Assembly (NCBI RefSeq): GCF_004357985.1
Contig: NZ_SMTF01000002.1
Span: 1 to 64,000 of the forward strand
DNA: 64,000 nt
Reading direction: 5' to 3'
Source: Luteimonas aestuarii
GTDB lineage: Bacteria; Pseudomonadota; Gammaproteobacteria; Xanthomonadales; Xanthomonadaceae
In this document: positions 28,051 to 37,270 of the stretch, one piece after another
How positions within the stretch are numbered: position 1 is the stretch's first letter
Layout of the letters: each line of letters begins with the position of its first letter
Position numbers and translations under genes: made by a program
Notes under the pieces: generated by a model
What the model was told of the DNA's origin: nothing
Seen by the model: only the letters and a program-made list of their open reading frames with translations
The model's database searches: none

Positions 28051-29517
28051 TCAGTGTCCTGCTTTCGCCGCCAGCTTGTCGAGGTCGATGCCCTGCGTGC
28101 GCAGGATGCTGGACGCGCGCACCGCGTAGAACGCCAGGTAGGCGAAGCAGGCGACGCCGACGATGAAGCTCAGGTGGATGCTGTACGCGTCCACGATCCA
28201 GGCCTGCAGCACGGGAATGAACGCGCCGCCCATGATCATCATGATCAACAGGCTGCTGCCCTGGCCCGTGTTGCGGCCCAGGCCACTGATCGCCAAGGTG
28301 AAGATGCACGGCCACATGATGCTGCAGAACAGGCCGACGCTGATGAAGGCGATCACGCTGGTCATGCCGGTGCTGGCCATGCCGATCACCAGCGCGGCGA
28401 TGCCGCACAGCGCGAAGTACAGCAGCATCCGCGCCGGGTTGCCGCGGCTGGCGAAGGTGGCGGCGATCATGGTCACGATCACCCCGCCGTAGACCAGGAA
28501 CTGCGAGACCTGGTACTGCGCGATGGCGTTGACCGCCAGGAACACGCCGAACGCCAGGTAGGGCAGCAGCAGGGTCAGCATCCAGCGCACGGTGGGCGGC
28601 GCGTTGAACGCACCCGCGGCGCCGGCCCAGCGCCCGATCATCAAGCTGGCCCAGTACAGCGACACGAACGGCGCGATCATCGCCGTCTGCAGCCCCAGGC
28701 CGCCCTGTTCGACCGGAAGCTTCAGGTACGCAGGCAGGTTGGCGATGGTCGACACCTCCACGCCCACGTAGACGAAGATCGCGATCATGCCCAATACCAG
28801 CTGCGGATACTTGAGCGCGGAGGAGCGATGCACGAGTTTGGTGGCGTCCTCGGCTTCCTCCTCGGCGATGCTGTCGAGGTCGATCCTGTTGGGCACCGAA
28901 GAGAACTTGAGGAAGATCGCCACCAGCACGAACGCCGCGCCGAGCACCAGGTAGGGAGTCTTCACCGCTTCGATGTTGGCCTCGGTGCCGCCGGCGGACA
29001 CGCTGCCGAAGATCGCGATGCTGACCAGCAACGGGCCGATGGTGGTGCCGAAATTGTTGATGCCGCCGGCCATGGTCAGGCGCTGCGCACCGGTGGCCGG
29101 ATCGCCCATCACGATCGCCAGCGGGTTGGCGGCGATCTGTTGCAGCGAGAAGCCGAGGCCGACGATGAACAGGCCCGAGAGCATCAGCCCGAACGAGCCG
29201 GCGTTCGCCGCCGGATAGAACAGCAGGGTGCCCAGCGCGGAGATGACCAGGCCCAGCGCGATACCGTTCTTGTAGCCGATGCGGTTGAGCAGGTCCGCGC
29301 CGATGGCCTTCGAGGTCAGGAAGTAGATCACCGAGCCGACGGTGTAGGCGGCGTAGAACGCCGAGGCCACGTACATGCTCTGGGTCTGGGTCAGGTTGAA
29401 CGCATTCTTGAAGACCGGGATCAGGATCTCGTTGCTGGCGGCCACGAAGCCCCAGAAGAAGAACACCGTGATCAGGACGAGGAATTGCGACCAGCGGGTC
29501 TGGTGTTGGGTCGTCAT
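28051..29517 (-). CDS. MFS sugar transporter, FucP/GluP-type
   Basis: A 488-residue transporter with 12 hydrophobic segments. FFFWGFVAASNEILIPVFKNAF near the N-terminus is the sugar-porter block of the fucose / glucose-galactose (FucP/GluP) family; RIGYKNGIALGLVISALG and FSLQQIAANPLAIVMG follow. An extra charged loop (IDLDSIAEEEAEDATKL) separates the two six-helix halves. It would take up glucose or a related hexose by proton symport after periplasmic hydrolysis by the GH3 enzyme. The ATG at 29517 is preferred over one at 29568 because the protein then starts right before the first helix. Operator C is 110 bases upstream. Confidence 0.88.
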   Translation of the reverse strand: MTTQHQTRWSQFLVLITVFFFWGFVAASNEILIPVFKNAFNLTQTQSMYVASAFYAAYTVGSVIYFLTSKAIGADLLNRIGYKNGIALGLVISALGTLLFYPAANAGSFGLMLSGLFIVGLGFSLQQIAANPLAIVMGDPATGAQRLTMAGGINNFGTTIGPLLVSIAIFGSVSAGGTEANIEAVKTPYLVLGAAFVLVAIFLKFSSVPNRIDLDSIAEEEAEDATKLVHRSSALKYPQLVLGMIAIFVYVGVEVSTIANLPAYLKLPVEQGGLGLQTAMIAPFVSLYWASLMIGRWAGAAGAFNAPPTVRWMLTLLLPYLAFGVFLAVNAIAQYQVSQFLVYGGVIVTMIAATFASRGNPARMLLYFALCGIAALVIGMASTGMTSVIAFISVGLFCSIMWPCIFTLAISGLGRNTGQGSSLLIMMIMGGAFIPVLQAWIVDAYSIHLSFIVGVACFAYLAFYAVRASSILRTQGIDLDKLAAKAGH

Positions 29518-29626
29518 GGGGCCTGCCAATTGCATGTGGATGCGGGGGGATTCGCGGCGCTGCATCATCGGCGGGAAGGTGTCCGGCGGTACGCATGCGA
29601 TCGCAGGAATGCTTTTACTGTCCGGC

Positions 29627-29640
29627 TGACAACGTTGTCA
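29627..29640. promoter_or_regulatory. LacI-type operator C, upstream of the sugar transporter
   Basis: TGACAACGTTGTCA, a perfect 14-base palindrome, 110 bases before the minus-strand transporter ATG. Same half-site TGACA-R-C as operators A, B and D. Confidence 0.8.
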
Positions 29641-30049
29641 AACATTGCCGTGTATGCGTTTCCAACGTGGCGTGGGAGGGCAGGAGTGCGGAATGCTTCC
29701 GCTGCATTGCAGCATGCCTGCGCGTGCGTCCTGCCGATGCGTGCGTCACCCGGGCCATCGATCGGACGCGCCCGTTGCAAGGCATCGCGGACACCTCGGC
29801 CGGCGTAGCGGGTCGGGTGGACGCGAAGGACGACGCCCGCAGTCGGCGGAAAGGCGTGTTCGGCACCACAATGCGGCGATGACAACGATGGAGCGAAGAG
29901 CGTGTCGCAGTGCGGCGATCCTTGGATCGTTCGCCGCGAATTCTGTTACCGCTACCACCCCGGCGCCGGCAACTGCCGAGAAACGCGGAGCCGCGTCGAG
30001 TTCGCTGGGCCGGCCGCGTCTCGCAGCGCGGCGCTGATTTCGGCTCCAA

Positions 30050-30063
30050 TGGAAGCGTTTGCA
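30050..30063. promoter_or_regulatory. Putative LacI-family operator, second type (TGGAAGCGTTTGCA)
   Basis: Pseudo-palindrome with the general LacI-family pattern TGNAANCGNTTNCA. It differs from the TGACA sites, so if real it could be read by another LacI-type regulator encoded elsewhere. Confidence 0.4.
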
Positions 30064-30112
30064 CCACCGACTGCGGCCAGGAATTGGTCAGCGACTCTGC
30101 TGCAGTGCACGG

Positions 30113-30126
30113 TGACAGCGCTGTAA
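30113..30126. promoter_or_regulatory. LacI-type operator D, upstream of TBDT 2
   Basis: TGACAGCGCTGTAA, one base away from operator B. It lies 28 bases before a different palindrome (30154-30167), about 340 bases ahead of the receptor ATG. Confidence 0.65.
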
Positions 30127-30153
30127 TGGCGTGCTATCTCGGCATTGCAATTA

Positions 30154-30167
30154 TGTTAGCGCTAACA
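30154..30167. promoter_or_regulatory. Palindrome TGTTAGCGCTAACA upstream of TBDT 2
   Basis: A perfect 14-base palindrome with central CG, of LacI-family operator form but a different half-site (TGTTAGC). Adjacent to operator D, which suggests dual control. Confidence 0.65.
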
Positions 30168-30464
30168 GAAAACGACGCTTGCGAGGCTGTCGTCCGGGTG
30201 CCCCGGCAGAATCGGGGATGAGGTGGTCGGGTCTTCCCATGGCGCTGCAGGCAGGGGATGTGGAACGCGGTTCGGCTTTAGAGGGCGTCCTGGGGGAAGG
30301 GCGCGATATCCATCAATCGATTCCGGAACAAGGGTGGGGAGGGTGACCGAAATGGCAAGTTGCAGGAATGGGTGCCGCACGTGCACGCGCACATCGGGAC
30401 GCGCCGCATTGCGCGTCGGCGAGACAGGGCGCGAAAGTGCGCCGGTGATGATGGGGGTGCCGGC

Positions 30465-33400
30465 ATGAGCCGCAAGTCCAGGTCGATGCGATTCATTCGT
30501 TCGAAGGCGATGTTCACCTTCGTCGGCGGCGTGCTGGTGATCAATCCTGCCTTCGCGCAGGACACCCCGCCGCCGCAGGCTCCGACCGCGCAGCAGGCGC
30601 AGGCGGCGCAACAGGCACGGGAACTGGACACGGTGGTCGTGACCGGCATCCGCAACAGCCTCGAAACCTCGATGAACACCAAGCGCGACACGCCTGGCGT
30701 GGTCGATGCGATCAGTGCCGAGGATATCGGCAAGTTCCCCGATACCAACCTCGCCGAGTCGTTGCAGCGCATTACCGGCATCTCGATCGAGCGTCGCAAT
30801 GGCGAAGGTGCGCAGGTCACCGCGCGCGGCTTCGGCCCGGGCTTCAACATGGTGACGTTGAACGGACGCCAGATCCCGGGGGCGGACGGCTTTTCCAATG
30901 GTGACTCGGTGACCGGCGGCGTCGGGTCCGGCACGCGCGGGTTCAATTTCGCGCAGCTCGCGTCCGAGTCGATCAGTGGCATCACCGTGTTCAAGACCGG
31001 GCGCGCGGATGCGCCCAGCGGCGGCATCGGTGCCACGCTCGACATCCTCACGGCGCGTCCGTTCGACTACAGCGGCACGGTCGCCAATGCAGGCGTCAAG
31101 CTCGGCACCGATCGCTCGCAGCCGTTCGATAGCGACATCACGCCGGAGGTCTCGGGCATCTTCAGCCACACCAATGCCGACAAGACCTGGGGCGTCAGCC
31201 TCAGCGCCAGTTACCAGAACCGCAGGGGCGGCGATGTCCAGGCGACCGAGAACCAGTGGAGCATCCGTCGCTGGACCGGCACCGACAATGCCTTCCGTTC
31301 CGACATCAACATCGTCAATGCGCCAGCGTTGGGTGCGCTCTACACGATTCCAAACGACCTGCGCTATGCATTCTCGGATGTCGAGCGCGAGCGCATCAAC
31401 AGCCAGGCGGTGCTGCAGTTCGCGCCGACCGATGCGTTGACATTGACCCTCGACTACACCTACTCGAGCAACGAGATCACCGAAGACCGCGGCGAACAGA
31501 CGCAATGGCTCAACCAGGGCGGCGGCTTCACCGATATCGAGTTCGACACCAGCGGCGCGGTCGCCGTGCCGGTGTACCTGCGCGAAGTCACCGGGGGCAA
31601 GGACTTCGGGTACGAGCAGCAGCGCAACATGCAGAAGTTCCGCCTCGATTCGATCGGCTTCAACGCCGACTGGGCGGTGACCGATCGCTTCACGCTGGCC
31701 TTCGATGCGCATAATTCCCGCAGCCGCAGCTTGCCGAACGACCCGATCACCGGCGGTAGCGCCACGTTCTTCAGCATGGCCGGGACCAGTGCGACCGAGG
31801 CACCCCGCAACTGCACCGGCGCGTACTGCGGCGGCAACTGGGCGCAGGAGTTCCGGTTCAACAACGGCCTGCCGATTGCAAGCCGCACGTGGTTCCCGTC
31901 CCAGCCGGATGCATTGGCCGGGACCAATGGCGTGCTCAATCCCGATTTCCCGCCCGGACAGCTTGGCTCGCAGGTGCTTCGGATCTGGCACACCAAGCAG
32001 GAGACCGAGGTGACGCAGGGCCGCATCGATGGCCAGCTGGACTTCGAGAGCGGGCGCTTCCAGTTCGGCGTCGATTCGTCGAAGGTCACGATGCGGCGGC
32101 AGAACTCGGACGACACCTACGGCACGCTGGGCGACTGGGGCGTGGCCAACGTCGGCAACGAGCCGGGCATGCTGGCATTGCTGAATCCGATCAGCATCTC
32201 GGGACTGTTCAGTGACTTCGACACCACCGGCATCCCCGGCGGCGCCTGGCGCGGCAACGCCAGCGAGCTCGCGCAGTGGGCGGCGGGCGAGTACGGCGTG
32301 CGGTCCAGGTACAATCCGGCGCTGGCTGCCGACAACCGCATCGAAGAGAAGAGCAACGCCGCCTACGTGCAGTGGGTGATGGACGGCGACCTCGGCGGCA
32401 TGCGCACCAACACGGTCTTTGGCCTGCGCTACGAGCGGACCGACCTCACCTCCACCTCCCAGATCGTGGTGCCGGAGGCGATCCAGTGGCGGGACGACAA
32501 CGACTTCGCGATCGTGCAGTCGTCGGCAGTCCAGCCGTTCAGCGAAACCAACCGGTACAGCTACCTGCTGCCGAACATCGATTTCAGCATCGACCTGACC
32601 GACGCGTTGAAGGGGCGTGCCTCGTACAGCCAGACCATCGCGCGACCGGGCTACGGCAACCTCTACGCAGGCGCCACCATCGCCGGCAACGGGCCGACGG
32701 GTTCCATCCTCGTCGCCGACAGCATGCGTGCCACGGGCGAAGCGCAGAATCCCGAACTGATGCCGTTGGAGTCCGACAACTTCGACCTCGCGCTGGAGTG
32801 GTATTTCGCGCCGTCCAGCTTCGTGTCGGTGACGTATTGGAACAAGCGGGTCGATAACTTTCCCGGCACCACGGTCGAGCGTGACAATCTCTATGGCCTG
32901 CGGGACCCCACGTCGGGCCCGGATGCGCAGGCAGCATTGACGTTCCTGCAGAGTGCGCAATGCCAGGCGCAGGTGGTCGCGGCCGGCAACGACCCCAACA
33001 TCTGTTCGGCGAACAATATCGGCCTGTTCACCGCGTTGGCGATGCTCCGCAACCCGGAAACCGGAGGGCTGGCGGCCTACAACGGCAGCGATGCGCAATG
33101 GCAGGCGATCGCCACCGCGTACGACCTGGTCGGCGAGGCGGACGACCCGCTGTACATGTTCAACGTCAACCGTCCGGTCAACCAGCGGCAGGCGAAGATC
33201 CATGGCTGGGAGATTGGCGGCCAGTACTTCTTCGGCGACAGTGGGTTCGGCATCGCCGCCAACTACACCATCGTCAACGGCAACATCGGCATCGATGACG
33301 CGGCGGATCCGGCGGCGGGCGACCAGTTCGCGCTGACGGGCCTCAGCGACACCGCCAACCTGGTGCTGATGTACGAGAAGTTCGGCTGGACCGCACGCCT

Positions 33401-33659
33401 GGCGTGGAACTGGCGCGACGAGTACCTGATCCAGGCGAACCAGAACGGCGCCGCGAACCGCAATCCGTACTACGTGGAGGCCTACCACCAGCTGGACCTG
33501 AGCGTGGCATACGCGTTCAACGATCGCTGGTCGGTCGGCTTCGAGGCCATCAACCTCACCGGCGAAGACGTCCGCTGGCGCTCCCGCACCGAGACGATGA
33601 TGGTCAAGTTGCTCGACCAGAGTCCACGTTACATGGTGGGGATGCGTTACCGCTTCTGA
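30465..33659 (+). CDS. TonB-dependent receptor 2, Xanthomonas/Caulobacter carbohydrate type
   Basis: A 1064-residue receptor with a signal peptide ending NPAFAQ and a TonB-box-like LDTVVVTGIRNSLETSMNTKRD. The plug has DAISAEDIGKFPDTNLAESLQRITGISIERRNGEG and VTLNGRQIPGADG, hallmarks of the TIGR01782 Xanth-Caul receptor group, whose members import oligosaccharides. The barrel ends VGMRYRF. Its length (over 1000) also fits that group. It heads a run of SapC, cupin-like, halogenase-like and DUF6445-like genes, the standard partners of these receptors in Xanthomonas, Caulobacter and Sphingomonas. LacI-type sites upstream suggest sugar control. Confidence 0.92.
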   Translation: MSRKSRSMRFIRSKAMFTFVGGVLVINPAFAQDTPPPQAPTAQQAQAAQQARELDTVVVTGIRNSLETSMNTKRDTPGVVDAISAEDIGKFPDTNLAESLQRITGISIERRNGEGAQVTARGFGPGFNMVTLNGRQIPGADGFSNGDSVTGGVGSGTRGFNFAQLASESISGITVFKTGRADAPSGGIGATLDILTARPFDYSGTVANAGVKLGTDRSQPFDSDITPEVSGIFSHTNADKTWGVSLSASYQNRRGGDVQATENQWSIRRWTGTDNAFRSDINIVNAPALGALYTIPNDLRYAFSDVERERINSQAVLQFAPTDALTLTLDYTYSSNEITEDRGEQTQWLNQGGGFTDIEFDTSGAVAVPVYLREVTGGKDFGYEQQRNMQKFRLDSIGFNADWAVTDRFTLAFDAHNSRSRSLPNDPITGGSATFFSMAGTSATEAPRNCTGAYCGGNWAQEFRFNNGLPIASRTWFPSQPDALAGTNGVLNPDFPPGQLGSQVLRIWHTKQETEVTQGRIDGQLDFESGRFQFGVDSSKVTMRRQNSDDTYGTLGDWGVANVGNEPGMLALLNPISISGLFSDFDTTGIPGGAWRGNASELAQWAAGEYGVRSRYNPALAADNRIEEKSNAAYVQWVMDGDLGGMRTNTVFGLRYERTDLTSTSQIVVPEAIQWRDDNDFAIVQSSAVQPFSETNRYSYLLPNIDFSIDLTDALKGRASYSQTIARPGYGNLYAGATIAGNGPTGSILVADSMRATGEAQNPELMPLESDNFDLALEWYFAPSSFVSVTYWNKRVDNFPGTTVERDNLYGLRDPTSGPDAQAALTFLQSAQCQAQVVAAGNDPNICSANNIGLFTALAMLRNPETGGLAAYNGSDAQWQAIATAYDLVGEADDPLYMFNVNRPVNQRQAKIHGWEIGGQYFFGDSGFGIAANYTIVNGNIGIDDAADPAAGDQFALTGLSDTANLVLMYEKFGWTARLAWNWRDEYLIQANQNGAANRNPYYVEAYHQLDLSVAYAFNDRWSVGFEAINLTGEDVRWRSRTETMMVKLLDQSPRYMVGMRYRF

Positions 33660-33696
33660 TCCCGCTGTTCCTCCCCAGGCGGGAGTGTGGCAAGGG

Positions 33697-33727
33697 CCGG
33701 GGCCGTCCGACGTGGCGGCCCCGGTTT
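33697..33727 (+). terminator. Terminator hairpin after TBDT 2
   Basis: Stem CCGGGGCCG / CGGCCCCGG (9 bp, 10-base loop) followed by TTTCC. It separates the receptor from the SapC gene about 100 bases on, so the downstream genes may depend on read-through or their own promoter. Confidence 0.65.
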
Positions 33728-33824
33728 CCTTTATCAGGACATTGGCGCCTTGCGGCGCAGCGTTGATTGCGGAATATTCGGACCTTCGGACGGCTGCGTC
33801 GATCCGTTCCCCGGCAGGATCCTG

Positions 33825-34574
33825 ATGTCACGATACGAATTGCTCAACAACGTCGCGCACAAGGACCTGAGGGTCATCACCCGCTTCGGCCCCGAATTCG
33901 GCGACGCCAGCGGCACCGTGCCGGCGTACGCGACCGAATACGCCGAACTGCAGCGCGAGTACCCGATCTTCCTGCACCGTGACCGTGACAGCGGTGAATA
34001 CCGTTCCGTGGCCCTGCTTGGGTTCGAGCCGGAAGAGAACCTGTTCCTGCGCGGTAGCCGCTGGAGTGCCGCCTACCTGCCCGGCCATATCGCGAAGGGG
34101 CCGTTCCTGATCGGCTTCCAGGAGCAACAGGTCGATGGCGAGCTGCGCCGCGAGCCGGTGGTCCATGTGGATCTCGACCATCCGAGGGTGAGCTTTGACG
34201 AAGGCGAGGCGGTGTTCCTGCCAGGCGGTGGCCAAAGCCCATATCTCGAGCGCGTGGCGACGGTGCTGCGGGGCATCCACGATGGCGTGGAGGGTGGCAA
34301 GGCGATGTATGCCGCCTTCGATGCCGCCGGGTTGATCCAGCCGCTCCGCCTCGACGTGAAGTTCGATGATTCGACCGGCGCGAACCTCACCGGGTTCTTC
34401 GGCATCGATCGCGATCGATTGGCTTCGCTCGACGCCGAAACCCTGCATGCGCTGCATCGGTCCGGCTTCCTGGAAGGCGCCTACCTGTTGCTGGCCTCGC
34501 TGCACAACATGCGACACCTGATGGCGGAAAAGCAGCGTCGCTTGCGCGGACGCGACGGCGCTCAGGTGCCATGA
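33825..34574 (+). CDS. SapC family protein
   Basis: A 249-residue protein with the SapC-type pattern YELLNNVAHKDLRV, PAYATEYAELQREYPIFL, VALLGFEPEENLFL, GHIAKGPFLIG and a helical C-terminus ending ASLHNMRHL. The family is named after a Campylobacter S-layer gene neighbourhood, but its function is not established; in Proteobacteria it recurs next to TIGR01782 receptors and tryptophan-halogenase-like genes. No signal peptide, so cytoplasmic. Coupled to the cupin-like gene by ATGA. The ATG was chosen as the first one before the conserved YELLNN block. Confidence 0.85.
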   Translation: MSRYELLNNVAHKDLRVITRFGPEFGDASGTVPAYATEYAELQREYPIFLHRDRDSGEYRSVALLGFEPEENLFLRGSRWSAAYLPGHIAKGPFLIGFQEQQVDGELRREPVVHVDLDHPRVSFDEGEAVFLPGGGQSPYLERVATVLRGIHDGVEGGKAMYAAFDAAGLIQPLRLDVKFDDSTGANLTGFFGIDRDRLASLDAETLHALHRSGFLEGAYLLLASLHNMRHLMAEKQRRLRGRDGAQVP

Positions 34575-35593
34575 CCACGCTTGGCTCGCCCATCCGCGAG
34601 CGCGACGGTTGCCGCCCCGACGCGCTGCCACTGGATGAACTGCTGGCCGGCGGAGAGCCGGTGGTGTTGCGCGGACTCGTCCGCGACTGGCCGCTGGTGC
34701 AGGCCGGCCTGGTTTCGCACGAAGCGGCGGTCGACTACCTGCTCGGGTTCTACACCGGCAAGCCCGTGCAGTATTCGCACGGCGGTCCCGAGGTCGGCGG
34801 CCGTCCCGCCTACAAGCCCGGATACACCGAGCTGAACACCCAGCCGCGGCGCGCACGACTCGACGACTACCTGCGCGAGGTGCTGTCGCATCGCGACGAT
34901 CCGCGACCGCCGACGTTCTACATGGCCTCGGCACTGGTCGACGGCTGCCTGCCGGGATTGCGCGCCGGCAACGACCTCGCGTTCGCCGCGCAAGGCGTGG
35001 AGGCGCCGCCGGCGGTCTGGATCGGCAACCGCACCATCGCCTCCTGCCACTACGATGCGCCGAACAACATCGCATGCGTCGCCGTGGGTCGTCGCAGGTT
35101 CACGCTGTTTCCCCCGGACCAGATCGCAAACCTCTATCCGGGACCACTTGAGCCCAGCCCCGGCGGGCAGGCGATCACCCTGGTCGATTTCGCCGATCCC
35201 GACTTCGAGCGGTTCCCGCGTTTCCGCGAGGCACAGGCCGTTGCGCGCCATGCCGAACTCGACGCGGGCGACGCGCTGTTCATCCCCAGCCTGTGGTGGC
35301 ACCAGGTGGAAGGCCTCGATGCCTTCAACGTGCTGGTCAACTACTGGTGGGGCAGCATGCCGGCCCATATCCCCACGCCGATGCACGCGCTGTACCACGC
35401 GCTGTGGGCGATCCGCGACCGGCCCGAGCGGGAGAAGCAGGCCTGGCGCGAGATATTCGACTACTACGTCTTCGGCCCGGCCAACCGCGCGGGGGCGCAT
35501 TTGCCGGAAGCCGCGCGAAAGGTGCTGGGACCGATCGACGACACGCTGGCGCGGCAGCTGCGGGCGATGTTGACCAGCAAGCTGAATCGATGA
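34571..35593 (+). CDS. Cupin-like / JmjC-type Fe(II)/2-oxoglutarate oxygenase
   Basis: A 340-residue protein with the layout of the JmjC/cupin_8 (FIH-like) family: PVVLRGLVRDWPLVQ at the N-terminus, HYDAPNNIACVAVGRRRFTLFPPDQ with the metal-binding HxD, and LFIPSLWWHQVEGL with the distal His. NVLVNYWWG follows. The family hydroxylates protein or small-molecule targets with Fe(II) and 2-oxoglutarate. It overlaps the SapC gene by 4 bases and precedes the halogenase-like gene; its substrate is unknown, but the constant company suggests action on the same molecule as the halogenase. Confidence 0.85.
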   Translation: MTTLGSPIRERDGCRPDALPLDELLAGGEPVVLRGLVRDWPLVQAGLVSHEAAVDYLLGFYTGKPVQYSHGGPEVGGRPAYKPGYTELNTQPRRARLDDYLREVLSHRDDPRPPTFYMASALVDGCLPGLRAGNDLAFAAQGVEAPPAVWIGNRTIASCHYDAPNNIACVAVGRRRFTLFPPDQIANLYPGPLEPSPGGQAITLVDFADPDFERFPRFREAQAVARHAELDAGDALFIPSLWWHQVEGLDAFNVLVNYWWGSMPAHIPTPMHALYHALWAIRDRPEREKQAWREIFDYYVFGPANRAGAHLPEAARKVLGPIDDTLARQLRAMLTSKLNR

Positions 35594-35680
35594 TGGGTTG
35601 CGACCGGCGCGGGCCCGGCAGGCCGCATGTCCCCGCCGGTCAAGTGACGTCGCAAGGCAACGACAACGATGGGGGTTGGA

Positions 35681-37264
35681 ATGGCTGAGGGCAGGATCCA
35701 GAAGGTCGTGATCGCAGGCGGCGGTACCGCCGGCTGGGTCGCGGCGTGCGCGCTGGCGCACCAGTTCCGCGACCTGATCCAGATCACCCTGGTCGAGTCG
35801 GAGCAGATCGGCACGGTCGGCGTGGGCGAATCGACGATCCCCACCATCCGCACCTTCCATCGGCTGCTGCAGATCGACGAGCGTGAGTTCCTGCGCGCGG
35901 TCGCCGGTACGTTCAAGCTGTCGATCTCGTTCGAGAACTGGAAGCGCGAGGGCGACCGCTACATCCATCCCTTCGGCCTGACGGGGTTGGGCACGTGGTC
36001 GTGCGAGTTCCATCATTTCTGGCTGGAGAGCCTGCGTCGCGGGATGCACTCGGAGCTGGGCGACTTCTGCCTGGAGACGCTGGCGTCGCGCGAGGACAAG
36101 TTTGCATTGACCGAAGCGCAGACCGGCGGTGGCGCGCAGTGGTCGACGCGCTGGACCGGGCAGTCGCTGGTGCCGGAGAACCCCGAGGTCAGCTACGCCT
36201 ACCACTTCGATGCCGCGCTGTATGCCGCGTTCATGCGCCGCAAGTCGGAAGGCTTCGGCCTGCGGCGCGTGGAGGGCAAGATCCGCGAGGTGCGGCAGCA
36301 TCCGGAGACCGGGTTCGTCACCGCACTGGTGATGGAAGACGGGCGCGAAGTGGAGGGCGACCTGTTCATCGATTGCACCGGCTTCCGCGGCCTGCTGATC
36401 GAGCAGACGCTCAAGACCGGTTACGAAGACTGGAACCAGTGGCTGCCGTGCGACCGCGCGGTGGCGCTGCAGACCGAGTCCGTCGGCCCGCCGGTGCCGT
36501 ACACGCGCGCGATCGCGCACCAGGCCGGCTGGCGCTGGCACATCCCGCTCCAGCACCGCGTCGGCTGCGGGCTGATCTTCACCAACCGATTCATGTCCGA
36601 CGACGAGGCCGCCGCCAAGCTGGCGCGCGACGCCGGCGCGCCGGCCATCCGCGACCCCTGGCTGGTGCCGTTCCGTACCGGCCGCCGGCTCAAGGCCTGG
36701 AACAAGAACGTGGTGTCGCTGGGACTCGCCAGCGGCTTCATCGAGCCGCTGGAATCGACCAGCATCCACCTTGCGTTGAGCTCGGTCGCGCGGCTGCTGC
36801 ACCTGTTCCCTGCCGATGGCATCCAGCCGGCGATGGTGGAGCGCTACAACGACGTCAGTCGTGCGGAGATGGAGCACGTGCGCGACTTCATCATCCTCCA
36901 CTACCACCTCAACCAGCGCAGCGAACCGCTGTGGCGCGAATGCCGCGAGATGTCGCTGCCGCACAGTCTGGCCGAGCGCATCGCGCAGTTCCGCGAGCGT
37001 GCGCACGCCTGGCAGGGCGATGACGAACTGTTCCGCCTCGATTCCTGGACCCACTGCATGCTCGGCCAGGGCGTGGTGCCGTCGCAGCACCATCCGGTGA
37101 CGCGGGCGATCAAGGACCAGGACCTGCGCCAGCTGTTCGAGGTGATCCGCCGTCCACTCACGCGCACGGTGGCCGCCATGCCGTCGCAGCAGGCATTCAT
37201 CGACCGCTACTGCAAGGCCGACCCGGGCGTGTGGGACCTGCGCAACCGCTCGACGGTGGGCTGA
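35681..37264 (+). CDS. Tryptophan-halogenase-family flavoprotein
   Basis: A 527-residue flavin-dependent halogenase. IAGGGTAGWVAA (GxGxxG) at residue 11, TFKLSISFENW with Lys79 in the exact position of the PrnA catalytic lysine, WRWHIP (WxWxIP) at 284-289 and PLEST with Glu358, the candidate partner of the tunnel lysine, are all present, so it should be able to make hypohalous acid and use it. Homologues from TBDT loci of Xanthomonas and Brevundimonas brominate indole-like test substrates, but the true substrate is unknown. An ATG 12 bases earlier (35669) exists; the second has a better GGGG ribosome binding site. It lies 87 bases after the cupin-like gene. Confidence 0.9.
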   Translation: MAEGRIQKVVIAGGGTAGWVAACALAHQFRDLIQITLVESEQIGTVGVGESTIPTIRTFHRLLQIDEREFLRAVAGTFKLSISFENWKREGDRYIHPFGLTGLGTWSCEFHHFWLESLRRGMHSELGDFCLETLASREDKFALTEAQTGGGAQWSTRWTGQSLVPENPEVSYAYHFDAALYAAFMRRKSEGFGLRRVEGKIREVRQHPETGFVTALVMEDGREVEGDLFIDCTGFRGLLIEQTLKTGYEDWNQWLPCDRAVALQTESVGPPVPYTRAIAHQAGWRWHIPLQHRVGCGLIFTNRFMSDDEAAAKLARDAGAPAIRDPWLVPFRTGRRLKAWNKNVVSLGLASGFIEPLESTSIHLALSSVARLLHLFPADGIQPAMVERYNDVSRAEMEHVRDFIILHYHLNQRSEPLWRECREMSLPHSLAERIAQFRERAHAWQGDDELFRLDSWTHCMLGQGVVPSQHHPVTRAIKDQDLRQLFEVIRRPLTRTVAAMPSQQAFIDRYCKADPGVWDLRNRSTVG

Positions 37265-37270
37265 GCGCAG

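Larger units (their letters stand above)
29641..30464. other. Long divergent regulatory region without a gene
   Basis: About 820 bases between operator C and the second TBDT. No credible gene. It contains a second copy of the CTGCATTGCAG element (29702-29712) and, between 30050 and 30167, three LacI-type palindromes. About 300 bases separate the last palindrome from the receptor ATG, so either the leader is long or the promoter lies further downstream; I could not pick a -10 box with confidence. Confidence 0.6.

Noticed and set aside
26470-29808. A long plus-strand reading frame of about 1100 codons across the antiporter and MFS transporter genes
   Set aside because: It is the antisense shadow of two membrane-protein genes; the translated sequence is His/Arg/Gln-rich with no family match, typical for high-GC antisense frames.
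30162-33488. A long minus-strand frame opposite TBDT 2
   Set aside because: It mirrors the receptor gene, has no signal peptide and has shadow-type composition. The receptor frame has clear motifs.
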